Source: Pararge aegeria
Lineage: Eukaryota; Arthropoda; Insecta; Lepidoptera; Nymphalidae
DNA length: 64,000 nucleotides
Direction: 5' to 3'
Assembly (NCBI RefSeq): GCF_905163445.1
Contig: NC_053201.1
Coordinates: forward strand, 2,118,001 to 2,182,000
The position numbers and the translations under genes were made by a program. Shown in pieces: positions 45,274 to 56,750 of this stretch. Position 1 is the first letter of the stretch. The number at the start of each line of letters is the position of its first letter. A model generated the notes under the pieces. That model searched no databases, had not been told where the DNA came from, and saw nothing but the letters and a program-made list of their open reading frames with translations.

Positions 45274-45600
45274 TTAAATTCCACTACAAGTTAATCCTTG
45301 ACTGCAATCTCACCTTTGTAAGTGATGGCGCAGTCTAAGATGGTAGCGGGCTAACCTGTTAGGGAGTATGGTAGTCGTAACCCTAATCGGTTTGTACGCG
45401 CCATCGCACTGGAACACTTAATCGCTTAACGGCACGTCATTGTCGGTAGGGTGGTACTTAGCCTCGGCCAAAGACTCCCACCGGACAAGACCAGAGAAAA
45501 TCCAGAAATTAAAAATTCCCAAATTGCCACGGTCGGGCATCGAACCTGGGACCTCCTATTTAATTTCACAGCGCTCCCCGTTGCGCCAGGGAAGGCGTCT
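45274..45600 (-). mobile_element. SINE type C
   Basis: TTCCACTACAAGTTAATCCT to GCGCTCCCCGTTGCGCCAGG. Confidence 0.88.
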
Positions 45601-46642
45601 TTTGATTCAAGTTATAATATGTTTGATGGAAAATTAAAAAGTAATACATTTTGTAGAAAAAACGCGGATGCGATTAATGGGTTATAGCGCTTCATTAGTA
45701 TTACTCAAAAACTACAATGAAACCTTTCGCAAACGTAAACTAACAAAAAAATTGTAGTCACATATTGAATTTCTTTCTTAGACCCAGATGATGTTTTAAT
45801 AAACCAGCTGGCCTACGTACTCGTGGGATTATAAAAATAATTTATTTCTTATTTACATTTTTACAGCTATACTGAGCTTGGATTTTTTTTGCATAGAGAT
45901 AGCTTGGAATATAATGTGCATGGCGGATTTAAAAACCCGAAGTAATTTTTTAATGATTTTTGGTTTTTTTCTTTTGAAGAAATTTTAAATTATTTAAGTT
46001 AAACAAAAGAAAATTAGCTTTAAACATAGGAATGCCTTCATATGCTTTTTTATTTTTAGTTTTTCGCTTAGAAGCTAAATTATTATTTATAGTTTAAATT
46101 CCTTTTCTATCTTATCTATTTTGAGTCTATCAAACTTTGGTTTGAACGTTTCCTTTCACGGTTGGCAACCCTAGCTTCACCCAGTTTCACAAATTACTTA
46201 CAAGTTATTCACACAAATAACATTTAGAAACTAATAAGTGCTAACAAAAGGAAAAATGGATTAAAAATCTTAGGTTTAAACGTCAGTTGTCAACCCTGGT
46301 TTCAGACCCGCGCGATGTCAACATCAGTTTAACGCTGGCCGCGCTCGCACAAAGGTTTTCCACTAATTAGACGCGGGGTCGCTTCGGCCCCTCGTTTTGG
46401 CGCCGATAAGAAAGCACCAAGTATTTTTTGACACCTTATTTTCCAAAAAAAAATATGAATTATGTTTTCAGAAATATATGAGGGGCACTTATCTTGGTAT
46501 ATGAAGGCGACCTCTTTAGGGAAACTTATAAAATTAAATAATGGGGTCATTTTCGCCTCCTTTTTTATAGTAAAAATAATAATGATGATAATTTTTTATT
46601 TGTTAACTATGACCCATCTATACTTTTATGTAACAAAATAAT
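45601..46642. other. Unassigned intron sequence
   Basis: GC-richer patch 46305-46410 (GCTGGCCGCGCTCGC); no element recognised. Confidence 0.3.
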
Positions 46643-47265
46643 TGACGGCCGACTGGTGCAATTTGCAGCGACCCTTCTTTCTGACCCTGCATGTCCAAGG
46701 CCGTGGGTTCGATTCCCACAGCTGGAAAATGTTTGTGTGATGTGCATTAATGTTTTTCAGTGTCTGAGTGTTTATATGTATGTTCTAAGTCAATCCACAC
46801 TAATATCACTTTCACAAAAAGTTTCCAGTTTCCTTACCTTACCTAGAACAAGAACAAATTATGGTAAAAAATCCCTTACCTTTGAAGGCGCCAAATTTTA
46901 TAATAAAATACCTATACTTATAAAAAATGAAGACTCATTCAATGTATTCAAAACTAAATTAGCTTCTTATATATTAAGTAATACCAATAAATTTAAAGAC
47001 GAATACATTGAATGAGTAGATAATAGTAAAATTAAATTTAGTTTAGTCTAATGGCGAAGTGTATTAATTTATTATAGAAACCTAAGTTTCCTATGTAAGT
47101 GAATCAGGTCTTTTTATGGGAATAAATGTCTTTAAACCTAAACCTAAACCTAAGTATTTATGTATATTATTCATAAAAATATTCATATATCAGTCATCTT
47201 AGTACTCATAACACAAGCTACGCTTACTTTGGGACTAGATGGCGATGTGTGCATTGTCGTCATAT
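46643..47265 (+). mobile_element. SINE type A split by a LINE
   Basis: Head and body 46643-46790; tail about 47150-47265 (CTAAGTATTTATGTATATTA on). Confidence 0.85.
46791..47150 (+). pseudogene. LINE RT C-terminus inserted in SINE A
   Basis: Frame LPRTRTNYGKKSLTFEGAKF, YNKIPILIKNEDSFNVFKTK, LASYILSN; typical end of a non-LTR RT. 3' end AAACCTAAACCTAAACCTAA. The 5' truncation is typical of LINEs. Confidence 0.8.
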
Positions 47266-47341
47266 AGGTATTTAAAAAAAAAAAAAAAAAATAACCTAAC
47301 TGAAAAAAAAAACTTACATGAGGCTTTAATAATAAACACAC

Positions 47342-47765
47342 ACAAGTTAGCCCTTGACTGTAATCTCACCTGGTGGTAACTGATGATCAGTGGCGTGCAT
47401 AGAGGGTATGCACAGGGTATGCAGATGATATAAAATGAAGAAAATCTCCAGCAAGAGTTATAAGAAACTTAAGGATAGGCATTGTAAGAGTTATAAAAAG
47501 CCTACCCTTAAGTATTTATAAATCATACTGGAGATTTCCTTCATCTTATATCATCTGCATACCCTGTGCATACCCTCAATGCACGCCACTGCTGATGATG
47601 CAGTCTAAGATGGTAGCGGGCTAACCTGTTAGGGAAGTATGGCCATTTAGCCCCTGATCGGTTTCTATATCATAACCGAACGCTAAATCGCTTAGCGGCA
47701 CGTCTTTGTCAGTAGGGTGTTAACTAGCCAAAGCCGAAGCCTCCCACCAGACACAGCACAAACGG
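47342..47765 (-). mobile_element. SINE type C split by a MITE
   Basis: Parts 47342-47387 and 47592-47765; GATGCAGTCTAAGATGGTAG continues after the insert. Confidence 0.88.
47388..47591. mobile_element. hAT-type MITE, 204 bp, exact 8-bp target duplication
   Basis: CAGTGGCGTGCATAGAGGGT to CCTCAATGCACGCCACTG; flanks CTGATGAT at 47380-47387 and 47592-47599. Inner region is palindromic (GAAAATCTCCAGCA / TACTGGAGATTTCC). Confidence 0.92.
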
Positions 47766-47782
47766 CTCAGCCTAAACGGCAT

Positions 47783-48030
47783 ATTAGTCAAGTCAAAGTC
47801 AAAGTCAAGTATTTCTTTATTTAATAGGCACATAGATGGCACTTTTGATGCGTACATTACATGCAAAATAAGTATGAAATAGGAGTGAGTTGATCGCGAT
47901 AAATAAATTCGTCAACTTAAAACTAAAGCTACGAGGGCTCCAAACGCGCCCTGGTCTAAGAAGAAGCCCACAACAAACTTAGCCGGTTGTTATTTTTTGT
48001 TGTTATCACCATCTCACAATGTCATTTAAA
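47783..48030 (-). mobile_element. Family F-like LINE 3' end
   Basis: TCAAAGTCAAAGTCAAG, GGCACTTTTGATGCGTACAT, GGTCTAAGAAGAAGCCCACA. Confidence 0.7.
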
Positions 48031-48845
48031 AACTATTAAAGAAGCAACCTGGTTGCGGTATTACTTAGTTAACTCTGGTGTCTAAAAGCTTATTTTTGCT
48101 TTCTAGAGAAGTCCTTCAGTGAGTTAGGAACTTTTAAAAAATCTATAAAAGATTAATAAACTTATTTAACTCATACTTTAACTCAAACCAATTATAACGT
48201 ACAACTAACTTCACAAAAGGAGTGCCGTAAATAATATATTCCAAATTTATAGCTGTACCTTTAACGCTTCATTTTGTTCTACAGCGCCTAATCCTATTAC
48301 ACATGTACCTAAGTATGAAATACACCGGATTTACATATCGAATTATTGTGGCGACATAAATCGGTGCGCTGTGTTAACCCACTAATTTCTAAAGTAAACA
48401 AAATCGAACAAAAAAAGTGTATCCGAATAACCCCATATATCACTGGCAAATGATGTCTCAATATCGGCATTTTACGGGTTAACAGGACAGAGATGGAAAT
48501 AGTTTAGATGGGTTGTCTGTTGAGTGTGAGCGGGACAGCCATAGTCTCTCGTTTCGTATTAATTAGGCGGGTGGGAGATAAATCATTGGCTGTCGGCGCT
48601 CCCTGTGGGAATCCTTGAGAGTTATAGGGACCTTTATTTCTAAATTTACAATTACAATTCTGTAAGTGTTCGGAATTTTTTCAAATGCTGTCGTAGCGTC
48701 GATATAAATTGGTCCCGCGGGTGTTGATTTTTCTTTTTGGTATCTTGTAAATATTTATTAATTTAGGTATGTAAATAACAGTTTATTTGTGTACTTTCTG
48801 TGATGTACAATACCAGTATATTAATAAATAAATAAATAAATAAAT
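48031..48845. other. Unassigned intron sequence
   Basis: Nothing recognised; ends in an (AAAT)n run at 48826-48844. Confidence 0.35.
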
Positions 48846-49140
48846 ATACTACGACAATACAGACATCGCCATCTAGTCCCAAAGTAAGCGTAGCTTGTGT
48901 TATGGTTACTAAGATAACTGATGAATATTTTTCATGAATAATATACATAAATACTTATAATATACACATAAACAACCAGAACTTGACAATCAATCATATT
49001 CATCACACAAACATTTTCCAGTTGTGGGAATCGAACCCACGGCCTTGGACTCAGAAAGCAGGGTCACTGCCCAGGGTAATACCCATAACACAAGCTACGC
49101 TTACTGGGGCTAGGTGGCGATGTGTGTATTGTCGTAGGAT
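48846..49140. mobile_element. SINE type A fold-back pair
   Basis: Reverse copy 48846-49074 truncated in its head (CTGCCCAGGG), then a forward tail 49077-49140 (AACACAAGCTACGCTTACTG). Confidence 0.8.
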
Positions 49141-49154
49141 ATTTATATTTATAT

Positions 49155-49280
49155 TTACTACAGGGCACAGTTCCCCTCCAACAATGAGAAGGGTTTAGCC
49201 ACCACGCTGGCCCAGTGTGGATCGGTGGACTTCACAAGCCTTTAGGAAGATTATGGAGAACTCTCAGGCATTCAGCTTTC
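49155..49280 (-). mobile_element. SINE type B fragment
   Basis: CCACCACGCTGGCCCAGTGT to AACTCTCAGGCATTC. Confidence 0.7.
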
Positions 49281-50644
49281 AAATAAGAAATATAGTCAAG
49301 AATAGCATAATATCCTTTTTGCGCTGTAAAGAACTACATTGATTATTAATAATTTAAGTTCATTCAACCCCATTTAGCATCACTCAGCGCTGCCATCGCT
49401 ACGCTAGCTTAGCAAAATATATCATTGCAATAATGTATAAAACATATTTTAATCAGCCAAGACCTTTAATTAACGATATAAATGTTCTTTTAATTAGCAA
49501 ATTTCCTAACAGTCTTAACCTATACATAATAAATAACAACGTGTCACATAGCCACTACCATAGCTTATTAATTAATAAAAAAAAAAACTAATTACAAATA
49601 CGTTCTGTACGTCAGAACAGATAATCTATTCGCGCCAACTGTCACGTCAGTTGCGTGAAACGGAACGTCTCGCGCGCTAATCGCGATTGGCTCACTCGAT
49701 AGCGGACTGTCACGGCGTGCGGACGTGTGGGGTGTTTAGTGATGTGAATTATGATATAGGCAAATGCAAATATTATTCTATTTGCGACCAACGAGCCAAT
49801 ATGACCTTATTAGAATGAATCGCTGGTTGATAGTTTAGATCTTTATTTTTAAATGTATTTATTACGTGACGCTTAAAAACGACGAATAAAAAAGAGATAC
49901 AAATTATGACAGTAATTACAGTGGCTGACTATTTAATACGGTTAACATATTTTGAAACTCTTTTATGCAGAATATATTTTAAAAAAGTATTTTTCTTTGC
50001 ACCCAGTATAAATAAGAATTGAAGAGTGAAAAATAGGATTTTACTTAGTGATAAATTATTTGAGTGGGTACAATAATTTATCACTACCACGTTTATCAGT
50101 CCTTATACTCTGTCTGTTTACTTTAACAAAACGTCTACTATCTTTACATGTCTTCTATATAATATATAAAACCCAAAATAGTCGACTTTGAAACGATCAA
50201 AAGATATGCCTCTATCCGGTTTTATTTGAAAGGCGATAAGTAATACTAAAATTGGTTAAGATCATTAAAACAATGCATTAGGCAAATTCGGACCATTCAT
50301 GAAGTAATTTTCGACATTTCCCATCGAAAAAAAACCCTCATTTTCAAATTGTATGTATTAGATATTATTTTTAGTAAAGTAGATAATTGTCCTGCTTTTT
50401 AACCGACTTCAAAAAGGAGGTTCTCAATTCTGCGTTTTTATGTGTGCTATCGATTGCTCGAAGAAGCCTGAAGCGATTTGAATAATTCTCTTTTTGTTTT
50501 AAAGTGCATTTTTTCCAGGTTGTCCCATTTAAATTTAATCGAATTCAGTCGAGCTGTTATTAAAAAATCAACAATAATGTAACCCAAAGTAGCAAATATT
50601 TGCCTGTAAAGTTCATTATTTGGCGTGCGCTGAGAAAGTATTTA
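49281..50644. other. Unique intron sequence with GC-rich island
   Basis: 49625-49735 is CpG-rich in an AT-rich setting: TTGCGTG 49651-49657, GCGTG 49715-49719. No repeat recognised. Confidence 0.4.
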
Positions 50645-50825
50645 TTAATTTATTTCATTAGATATACCAACGATACACTGTATTATCATTAATCATTTAT
50701 ATTATAGTTTATTGTCAGAGTACAGTTATCACTTACAGGTATACACAACATTGAAGTAAGTCCGGTTAAAAATAATTAAATTAAGTTAAAAGCAAAAATA
50801 GTGAGCATTAAAGAATTGATATTAA
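50645..50825. mobile_element. Dispersed repeat, family O, copy 2
   Basis: Matches 37225-37420 in the same orientation with few differences. Confidence 0.7.
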
Positions 50826-50967
50826 TAAAAAAAAAAAAGTATTGATGAAACATAAAAAATATGTACTACATAATTAAAGTACTCATTATTACTAAAGAAA
50901 ATAAAGTTTCTATAGTACATCGAGTATAGCTTAGTTACATAAATTAAATTTATAAAATGTAACTCAT

Positions 50968-51254
50968 CATTTCAACCCATTATCGGCCCACTTCAGGGCA
51001 CGGGTCTCCTCCCACAATGAGATGAGTTTATACTCCACCACGCTGGCCCAGTGCGGATTGGTGGGCTTCACTCGCCTTTGATGGACATTATGTAGAACCC
51101 CCATGCATGTCGGTTTCCTTCACCGTTAAAGCAATCGATATTTTAATTACTCAAAACGCACATAACTTATAAAAGATAAAGGTGCGTGCTGGGATTCGAA
51201 CTAGGCACCCCGAAATTGAACCCGAAGTCTTAACCAATAGTCTAATACCGCTTT
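50968..51254 (-). mobile_element. SINE type B, full length
   Basis: AACCCATTATCGGCCCACTT to GTCTAATACCGC; reverse B box GGGATTCGAACTAGG. Confidence 0.85.
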
Positions 51255-51271
51255 GTCAAAATGCAATTACA

Positions 51272-51550
51272 TGCCAAATTACTGACGACAGATAGAGAGA
51301 AAACATTGCATAACTAATCATCAAGTCTCCAACGTTTATTAGTCATAACTGTACAATACTCAAAAGTTAACAGGTTGCATGGTTACGGAATGTTTTGTCT
51401 TCTTCTTTCGGATGCCAAATTACTGATGACAGATAGAGAGAAAACATTGAATAACTAACTAATCATCACCTATGCAATTTTTATTATTAAGACCTCTAGT
51501 AACTAAGAATTTAACCCTTTGACGTACAATACTCAAAAGTGAACAGCTGG
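51272..51550. repeat. Local direct duplication
   Basis: ATGCCAAATTACTGACGACA GATAGAGAGAAAACATTG and ACAATACTCAAAAGTTAACA recur 140-170 bp later with small changes. Confidence 0.8.
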
Positions 51551-51751
51551 AATTAATTAAAGAGGCAAAGGTATATTTCGCCCGAGATCGGGTCCGCCAT
51601 TTAATTGATACCGAGGAATCCGAGTGAAGAAACGGTCGTTAGCTTATCACTCTACTGATTTCACACCGCGCGGTTAGGAGGCGGTTATATTGCGGCGGAA
51701 TTTAAAAAAAAAATTGGTCACTAACTTGCCCGCGGACAACGGACCCACTTG

Positions 51752-51815
51752 AAGCAGTGATAGCGCAGTAGGTAGGAGCTCGAATTTACTTTACGGGGAC
51801 CGAGTTCGAATCCCA
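51752..51815 (+). mobile_element. SINE type B head
   Basis: AGCAGTGATAGCGCAGTAGG and GAGTTCGAATCCC. Confidence 0.7.
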
Positions 51816-52499
51816 AGTTTAGATAGAAAATCATGTTAAGCTTTTGCGAATTTACTTTTAATCGCTTTCGAAACTTGTGAACTAAAATTCATGTGAATCA
51901 ACCTTACTACAGACTAAGAATAACACAAGAACATGTAATAAACAGATAAAACAAAACATTGGCCTTTGCTTGATTGAAATATCTCCCAGTTTATAAAAAA
52001 AAAAATTTCAGTGTTGAAATATCGTTATCGTTAAAATTTACATTTTAAGTTCAAATTTTATCATATTTATTTAATAAAAATTGTTTCCGATTATAATCAA
52101 ACAATGAATTAGAGCTTAAACAGAACAGGCACCTTAGCGTGCTCGTTACATAAGCAAAGGTTGTTTAAACGGCTGCAAATACGTTCAAATCAAGCTCTAT
52201 GTAACACCGCCCTTAACAACAGAAGTCCCCGTCAGGTCACGCTTTGCAAATAAAAAAAAAATTGCATTAACACAAGTAAAACCTCTGTGTTTGCTTTATG
52301 TTAACGGGTGAGGCCTGATTAGGTTTATGCTCGCCTTAATGGCTTGATTTTATACCATTTTATGCCATTGTGCGGAATTTATACGCTGAGATGATTGCGG
52401 AAAATTATAAAGCCGAATCGCCCTTTTACGTACGTTTGAGTCGTTAGGTCGCTCAGTTATTACAAGCTTTTATTTAACTGTACCTACTTTTCTTAATCA
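51816..52499. other. Unassigned intron sequence
   Basis: Unique-looking, with TTTTATACCATTTTATGCC near 52349; no repeat recognised. Confidence 0.3.
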
Positions 52500-52580
52500 T
52501 GATGACCTCAGTGGCATAGTGGTGAGATTTGTGGTTAATAAGACCCGGCTTCATTCCTGGTTGGGATCAATTTGTAAATT
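52500..52580 (+). mobile_element. tRNA-headed SINE fragment, fourth head type
   Basis: GATGACCTCAGTGGCATAGT and GGCTTCATTCCTGG. Confidence 0.45.
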
Positions 52581-52583
52581 CAT

Positions 52584-52973
52584 ATTAGGTAATAATATTA
52601 CCTAATAAATGCGAAAGTGTGTTTGTTTGTTTCGTCCTAGGTAACTAATCGATTTGTTTTTTGGAAGAATGTTAGTTGAAACCACGGGCAGTAATATAGG
52701 CCGAGAAGACAAACGGTTCCCAAGGAGTATGTTAAAAACTTTAATAACGCAGTCGAAGAACGCGGGCTTTTTATCCCGGAAAAGTTGCTGGTACAAATTG
52801 ACCGCGGGATTAAAAAAATAGCATTTGTTACATGTCTTGATCGCTTAATTTATATCAATAAAATTTCGAAAAGGAATACTAAGTATACTTTACATACTAT
52901 ATATATCATGGATGGATACATTTATTTCAGTGAAACCCAAAATAAATGCGGAAGTAGTCGCGGGCTACACTAA
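52584..52973 (+). mobile_element. Helitron-like element
   Basis: Left end has a 10-bp inverted repeat (ATTAGGTAAT, 52584-52606), then AATGCGAAAGTGTGTTTG; right AAATGCGGAAGTAGTCGCGG GCTACACTAA. End not exact. Confidence 0.6.
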
Positions 52974-53590
52974 TTTAAAAAAATATATAAAACGAAAAAG
53001 ATTTTTCGGAACGGTTAAAAAAATTATCCGTTTAAATTTAAATAAAGTTTTTACTCTTTCGAAATTCAAAAAAATACGTTAAGGAACGATTAAACTAAAC
53101 CACAAACCCAGTTCCCAGTCGGTATTACATTTTTTGACTCGGACAACCCTAAAAAAGGGCGATGCGTCGAAAAAATAAAGGTTTAAGCCTTCTGTAACAG
53201 GAGTACATCAGATAGCGCGTTTAATTGAGCTACACCCGTGCTTCTGATTTATGACCCCGCTCCGCCAAAAGTTGTTTTCATTTCGCGGCTGACGCTTCGG
53301 AAACACGGCCAAGCGGAATGCATTGCAAACTGAGATCTCGCATTTGAATTCACATTTGAAAATGGCACTATACGGCCGCCATATTGAATTTTTTAAAAAA
53401 AACATTTGTGTACTTAAATGTACGCGTTAAAAGTTATACATACTTCTTTGGAGTAACAAGATAAAATTTTTTTCTTTCGCCTTATTCTAACGTTTGTTGA
53501 AAAAACCACACTAACTATAGATTTAGTATTTAATACATTGAAAGTTTTATAATAATTATCTAGTAATCTCATTATCGTACAACCAAGTTT
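52974..53590. other. Unassigned intron sequence
   Basis: No feature recognised. Confidence 0.3.
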
Positions 53591-53734
53591 AAGTCACATT
53601 CAAATTTCGAATTCGTTAGAAGTCCGCAGACTTTGACAATTGAAAGTACACTGTCGAAACTGGCATCGTCGAGACGACCAAAGGATACATTATATCCCGA
53701 GGAAATAAAAAGGTTCCTATTGGATATTCCTTAT

Positions 53735-54030
53735 CATCATCATGTCAACCAGTTATCGGCCCATACGGCACGGGTCTCTTCCCACAATGAGAAGGGTTTA
53801 GGCCCATTGTAGTCCATGCTGGCCCAGTGGGAGTTGGTGGACTCCACACGCCTGTGGGAACATTATGGAAGACTTTCAGGCATGCAGGTTTCCTGTCGAT
53901 GTTTTATTTACGGTGATAGTCTAGTGATTCGGACTTCGTCTGAACTTTTGGGAGGCCAAGTTCAAATCCCAGCCCGCACCTATTACTTTTCTGTTATGTG
54001 CGTTTTAAGCAATTAAAATTTCACTTGTAA
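53735..54030. mobile_element. SINE type B fold-back pair
   Basis: Reverse part 53735-53905 (ATCGGCCCATACGGCACGGG) joined to forward head part 53908-54030 (ACGGTGATAGTCTAGTGATT, GTTCAAATCCCAGCCC). Confidence 0.8.
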
Positions 54031-54627
54031 AAACTCTTAAGTTTACGAGGATGAAGTCGCGAGATGCGCTGACGCAGATTCAGGAACAGCTCGCAAAAGA
54101 TAATAAAAACTGAGTTTAAAACTCCTTAATTAGCGTCCAAATTCTAAGCGGCCGTGTGTCACACGTCAGAGATCTCACGCCCGATACAAGCTCCCACATC
54201 CAGCCCCGGTTTGTTTTGTTGCGCGGTAAAATATTGTACCATCGAGATTGAATTTTCATCACCGTACCTAAGGGCGAAACGTGATGCTGCCGCTTTCACA
54301 CTAATTACGAATCCTCTTTAGTGCTTTACGCTCTACTTCCCTTATCTATACTTGGATCCTCTTCTTCGTTCTCTTGGCTATTTTCCCGATTTATCCGGGA
54401 TAAACTCTTCTAGTATTTTTCTGTCTCTCTTCTGTTATGTTGCTCGCCATAATGTAATTTTTTTATTCTTAGCCAAGTTATTTTTGGTCATCGACGGCCA
54501 TTCATGAATTTTCTAAATTCTATTCTTCTTACATATCTCATAAACCATCTCTGTGTTGTTTTTAAGTGCACAGTTTATTTTAAAAATTAAAAAAAAAAAT
54601 AATTTTGTCCAGTCTTGGGTCTTATAA
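54031..54627. other. Unassigned intron sequence
   Basis: Pyrimidine-rich 54290-54450; no gene or named repeat. Confidence 0.3.
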
Positions 54628-54803
54628 TTTTGGCTAGTTACCCCCGCTGACAAAGACGTTCCGCTAAGCGGTAGTGTTCCGGTGCGATGTCGCGTAGAAA
54701 CCGATTAGGGGTATGACTACCATACCCTCTAACAGGTTAGTCCGCTACCATCCATCATTCACCCAGGTGAGATTGCAGTCAAGGGCTAACCTGTATCGAA
54801 AAA
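54628..54803 (+). mobile_element. SINE type C, 3' half
   Basis: GGCTAGTTACCCCCGCTGAC to TTGCAGTCAAGGGCTAAC. Confidence 0.8.
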
Positions 54804-54984
54804 AAAATCATTCCTAGAAATAGGACTTAACAAAGCGAACTGTATCAAAAGAGATCCATATATAAAAAAAGAACTTTGAAATGGTGAATTGAGAGTGATG
54901 GTTTTCCTTTGACCAGCTCGCTCAATTCAGTACTACTAATTGTTGTACTTAGAGTTTTCCGTGATAGAGTTCCTCCGGAGAGTA

Positions 54985-55115
54985 ATACCGTCATGCTTAT
55001 TTCTGCCGCTAAGCAACATTTCTGTCACCGAGCACTTTTGCTGTGTTCCGTATTGTCTTGAGGGTGTGGTTTCCGGGTGTGTTACAGGTACACATCTGCT
55101 AAGTCTGTCAAAAAA
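54985..55115 (-). mobile_element. Family G repeat
   Basis: TTATTTCTGCCGCTAAGCAA, GCTGTGTTCCG, GTGTTACAGGTACA. Confidence 0.55.
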
Positions 55116-56034
55116 TAGAGTGTTGTGGCGGGTCTAAACTCCATACTATGAGACACCACCTAACGATGATTTCTCTTCTATCCTTCATTAAAATATTTTA
55201 TTATGGCGATTTCACTTCTATTTTCCACGCTGCTAAATTCCTACGTTGGTATTAGTAGCAGTAAAAATCAACCACCGCGTCGTCATAAAATGGAATGGTG
55301 ACAATTAAAATAAACGATAGAAAATTAATCGATCTAACCAATTTAACTGCGATACGGTTTCGATTACTTATCATAACTTTCGGCTATTAACATCGATTGT
55401 CGAATTCCGAAACGCGTTCAATCGATACCGAACTGTAATGAACATAACAATGAAAATTACACCTTATTCCACTAACCACATGTATTAAAATCGCATGACT
55501 TCCTCATAGCTAGACGACGCAGGTTTCATGGAACCGCTCGAGTAATTTTCAATTATGTTCGTATGAACGGAAGATTGAAATTCGCTTGGGTTTTGGTAAA
55601 GATGGTCCTTCAATACAGATATGGGGTTATTCCGAAAAACGGCTCGTGCGCGCAATCAATTACGATCGAATCGATTCGACGATTGTAATCGATAATTACG
55701 CGTGTGGCAGCTGTAATTTCTTTTGGGGGTAATGTCAATGTATTTTCGCATACAGTTCAAGTATCAAATAAATAGCTTTTTTGTCGTTTAACGCCAAAAA
55801 TGTTTTGTCGAGCTGTATGTTTTAATTAGGGAAAATAAGCACCTTTTGTTTACTTTCTTATACTTTTGCTAAATAATTAATAATGCAGGTACCAGGTATT
55901 CATAACTTAAATGGAGGTACTACACTTTTTTATATTCGCACAATGTTTGTTTCGCCGAAGCCTGAAACTCCCCTTACAGACTGCTCACTGTCAGTCTTTA
56001 TTACTACATAAACGAAGGAATTTTTTATATACAT
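55116..56034. promoter_or_regulatory. Unique intron island with ATCGAT cluster (candidate enhancer)
   Basis: ATCGAT at 55328, 55392, 55421, 55670 and 55688, plus related TCGATT/GATCGA words and a GCGTG at 55700-55704. No repeat recognised. Regulatory role is inference. Confidence 0.25.
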
Positions 56035-56290
56035 TGACGACAATCTCACCTCGTAGTAAGTGATGATACAGACTAAGATAGCGCACGATCGATGGTAGTA
56101 AACTAATCAGGGGCTATTATATTAAACTCACTCCTCGAATCGTTTTCGACGCGGCATCGTACCGAAACGCTACACCGCTTGGCGGCACATATTGTCGTTA
56201 GGATGGTAACTAGCCACAACCGACAAGAAAAAAATTGGAAGATATCTAACTTGCCCGCGCCGAAGATCGATCCCGTAACCTACCCTTATA
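56035..56290 (-). mobile_element. SINE type C, diverged
   Basis: GACGACAATCTCACCTCGTA to CACCACTGCGC. Confidence 0.65.
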
Positions 56291-56309
56291 AGACCATCAC
56301 TCACCACTG

Positions 56310-56395
56310 CGCTTGGGAGTTCGTCAATAAAAAGAGAAACAAATTATCAGACTTTCGCATTTATAATATAACCAGGGAAGCAGAGATCGATATGA
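56310..56395 (-). mobile_element. Helitron 5' fragment
   Basis: CAGACTTTCGCATTTATAAT, as at 14755. Confidence 0.4.
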
Positions 56396-56611
56396 CCACA
56401 ATGCTACAGTCCATTCAGTATAACTTGACCGCTATCTTATATAGTACCCTATGAAAAATAGGGGGCATGTTATAGCGAATGGATCGTAGTAGGTACCTAT
56501 GTCCAATTGTCTGCGTTGTCTATGGTAACTTCATAAACAAGTACAATCAGCATGATTTAAACAGTCCAACCCCGGAGCGGTTTCGCGCGGCGCAATCAAT
56601 GAGCGCGATAC

Positions 56612-56750
56612 TTTGACGTTCCATTATGCCGTTTGACATCTTCATATCTGCGGTGATATTTATGGCGGCGACTGTACCCCGGGGTGTGAGCTTGTTTGCA
56701 TTTTACTTTCCTCAACTATTTTACGATGACGGGTTTTAATGACTTTCAAA
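56612..56750 (+). repeat. Duplicated element X, copy 1
   Basis: GCGATACTTTGACGTTCCA.. GTTTGACATCTTCATATCTG CGGTGATATTTATGG.. ACCCCGGGGTG..TTTGCATTTTACTTTCC. Second copy at 57474-57612. Confidence 0.85.
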
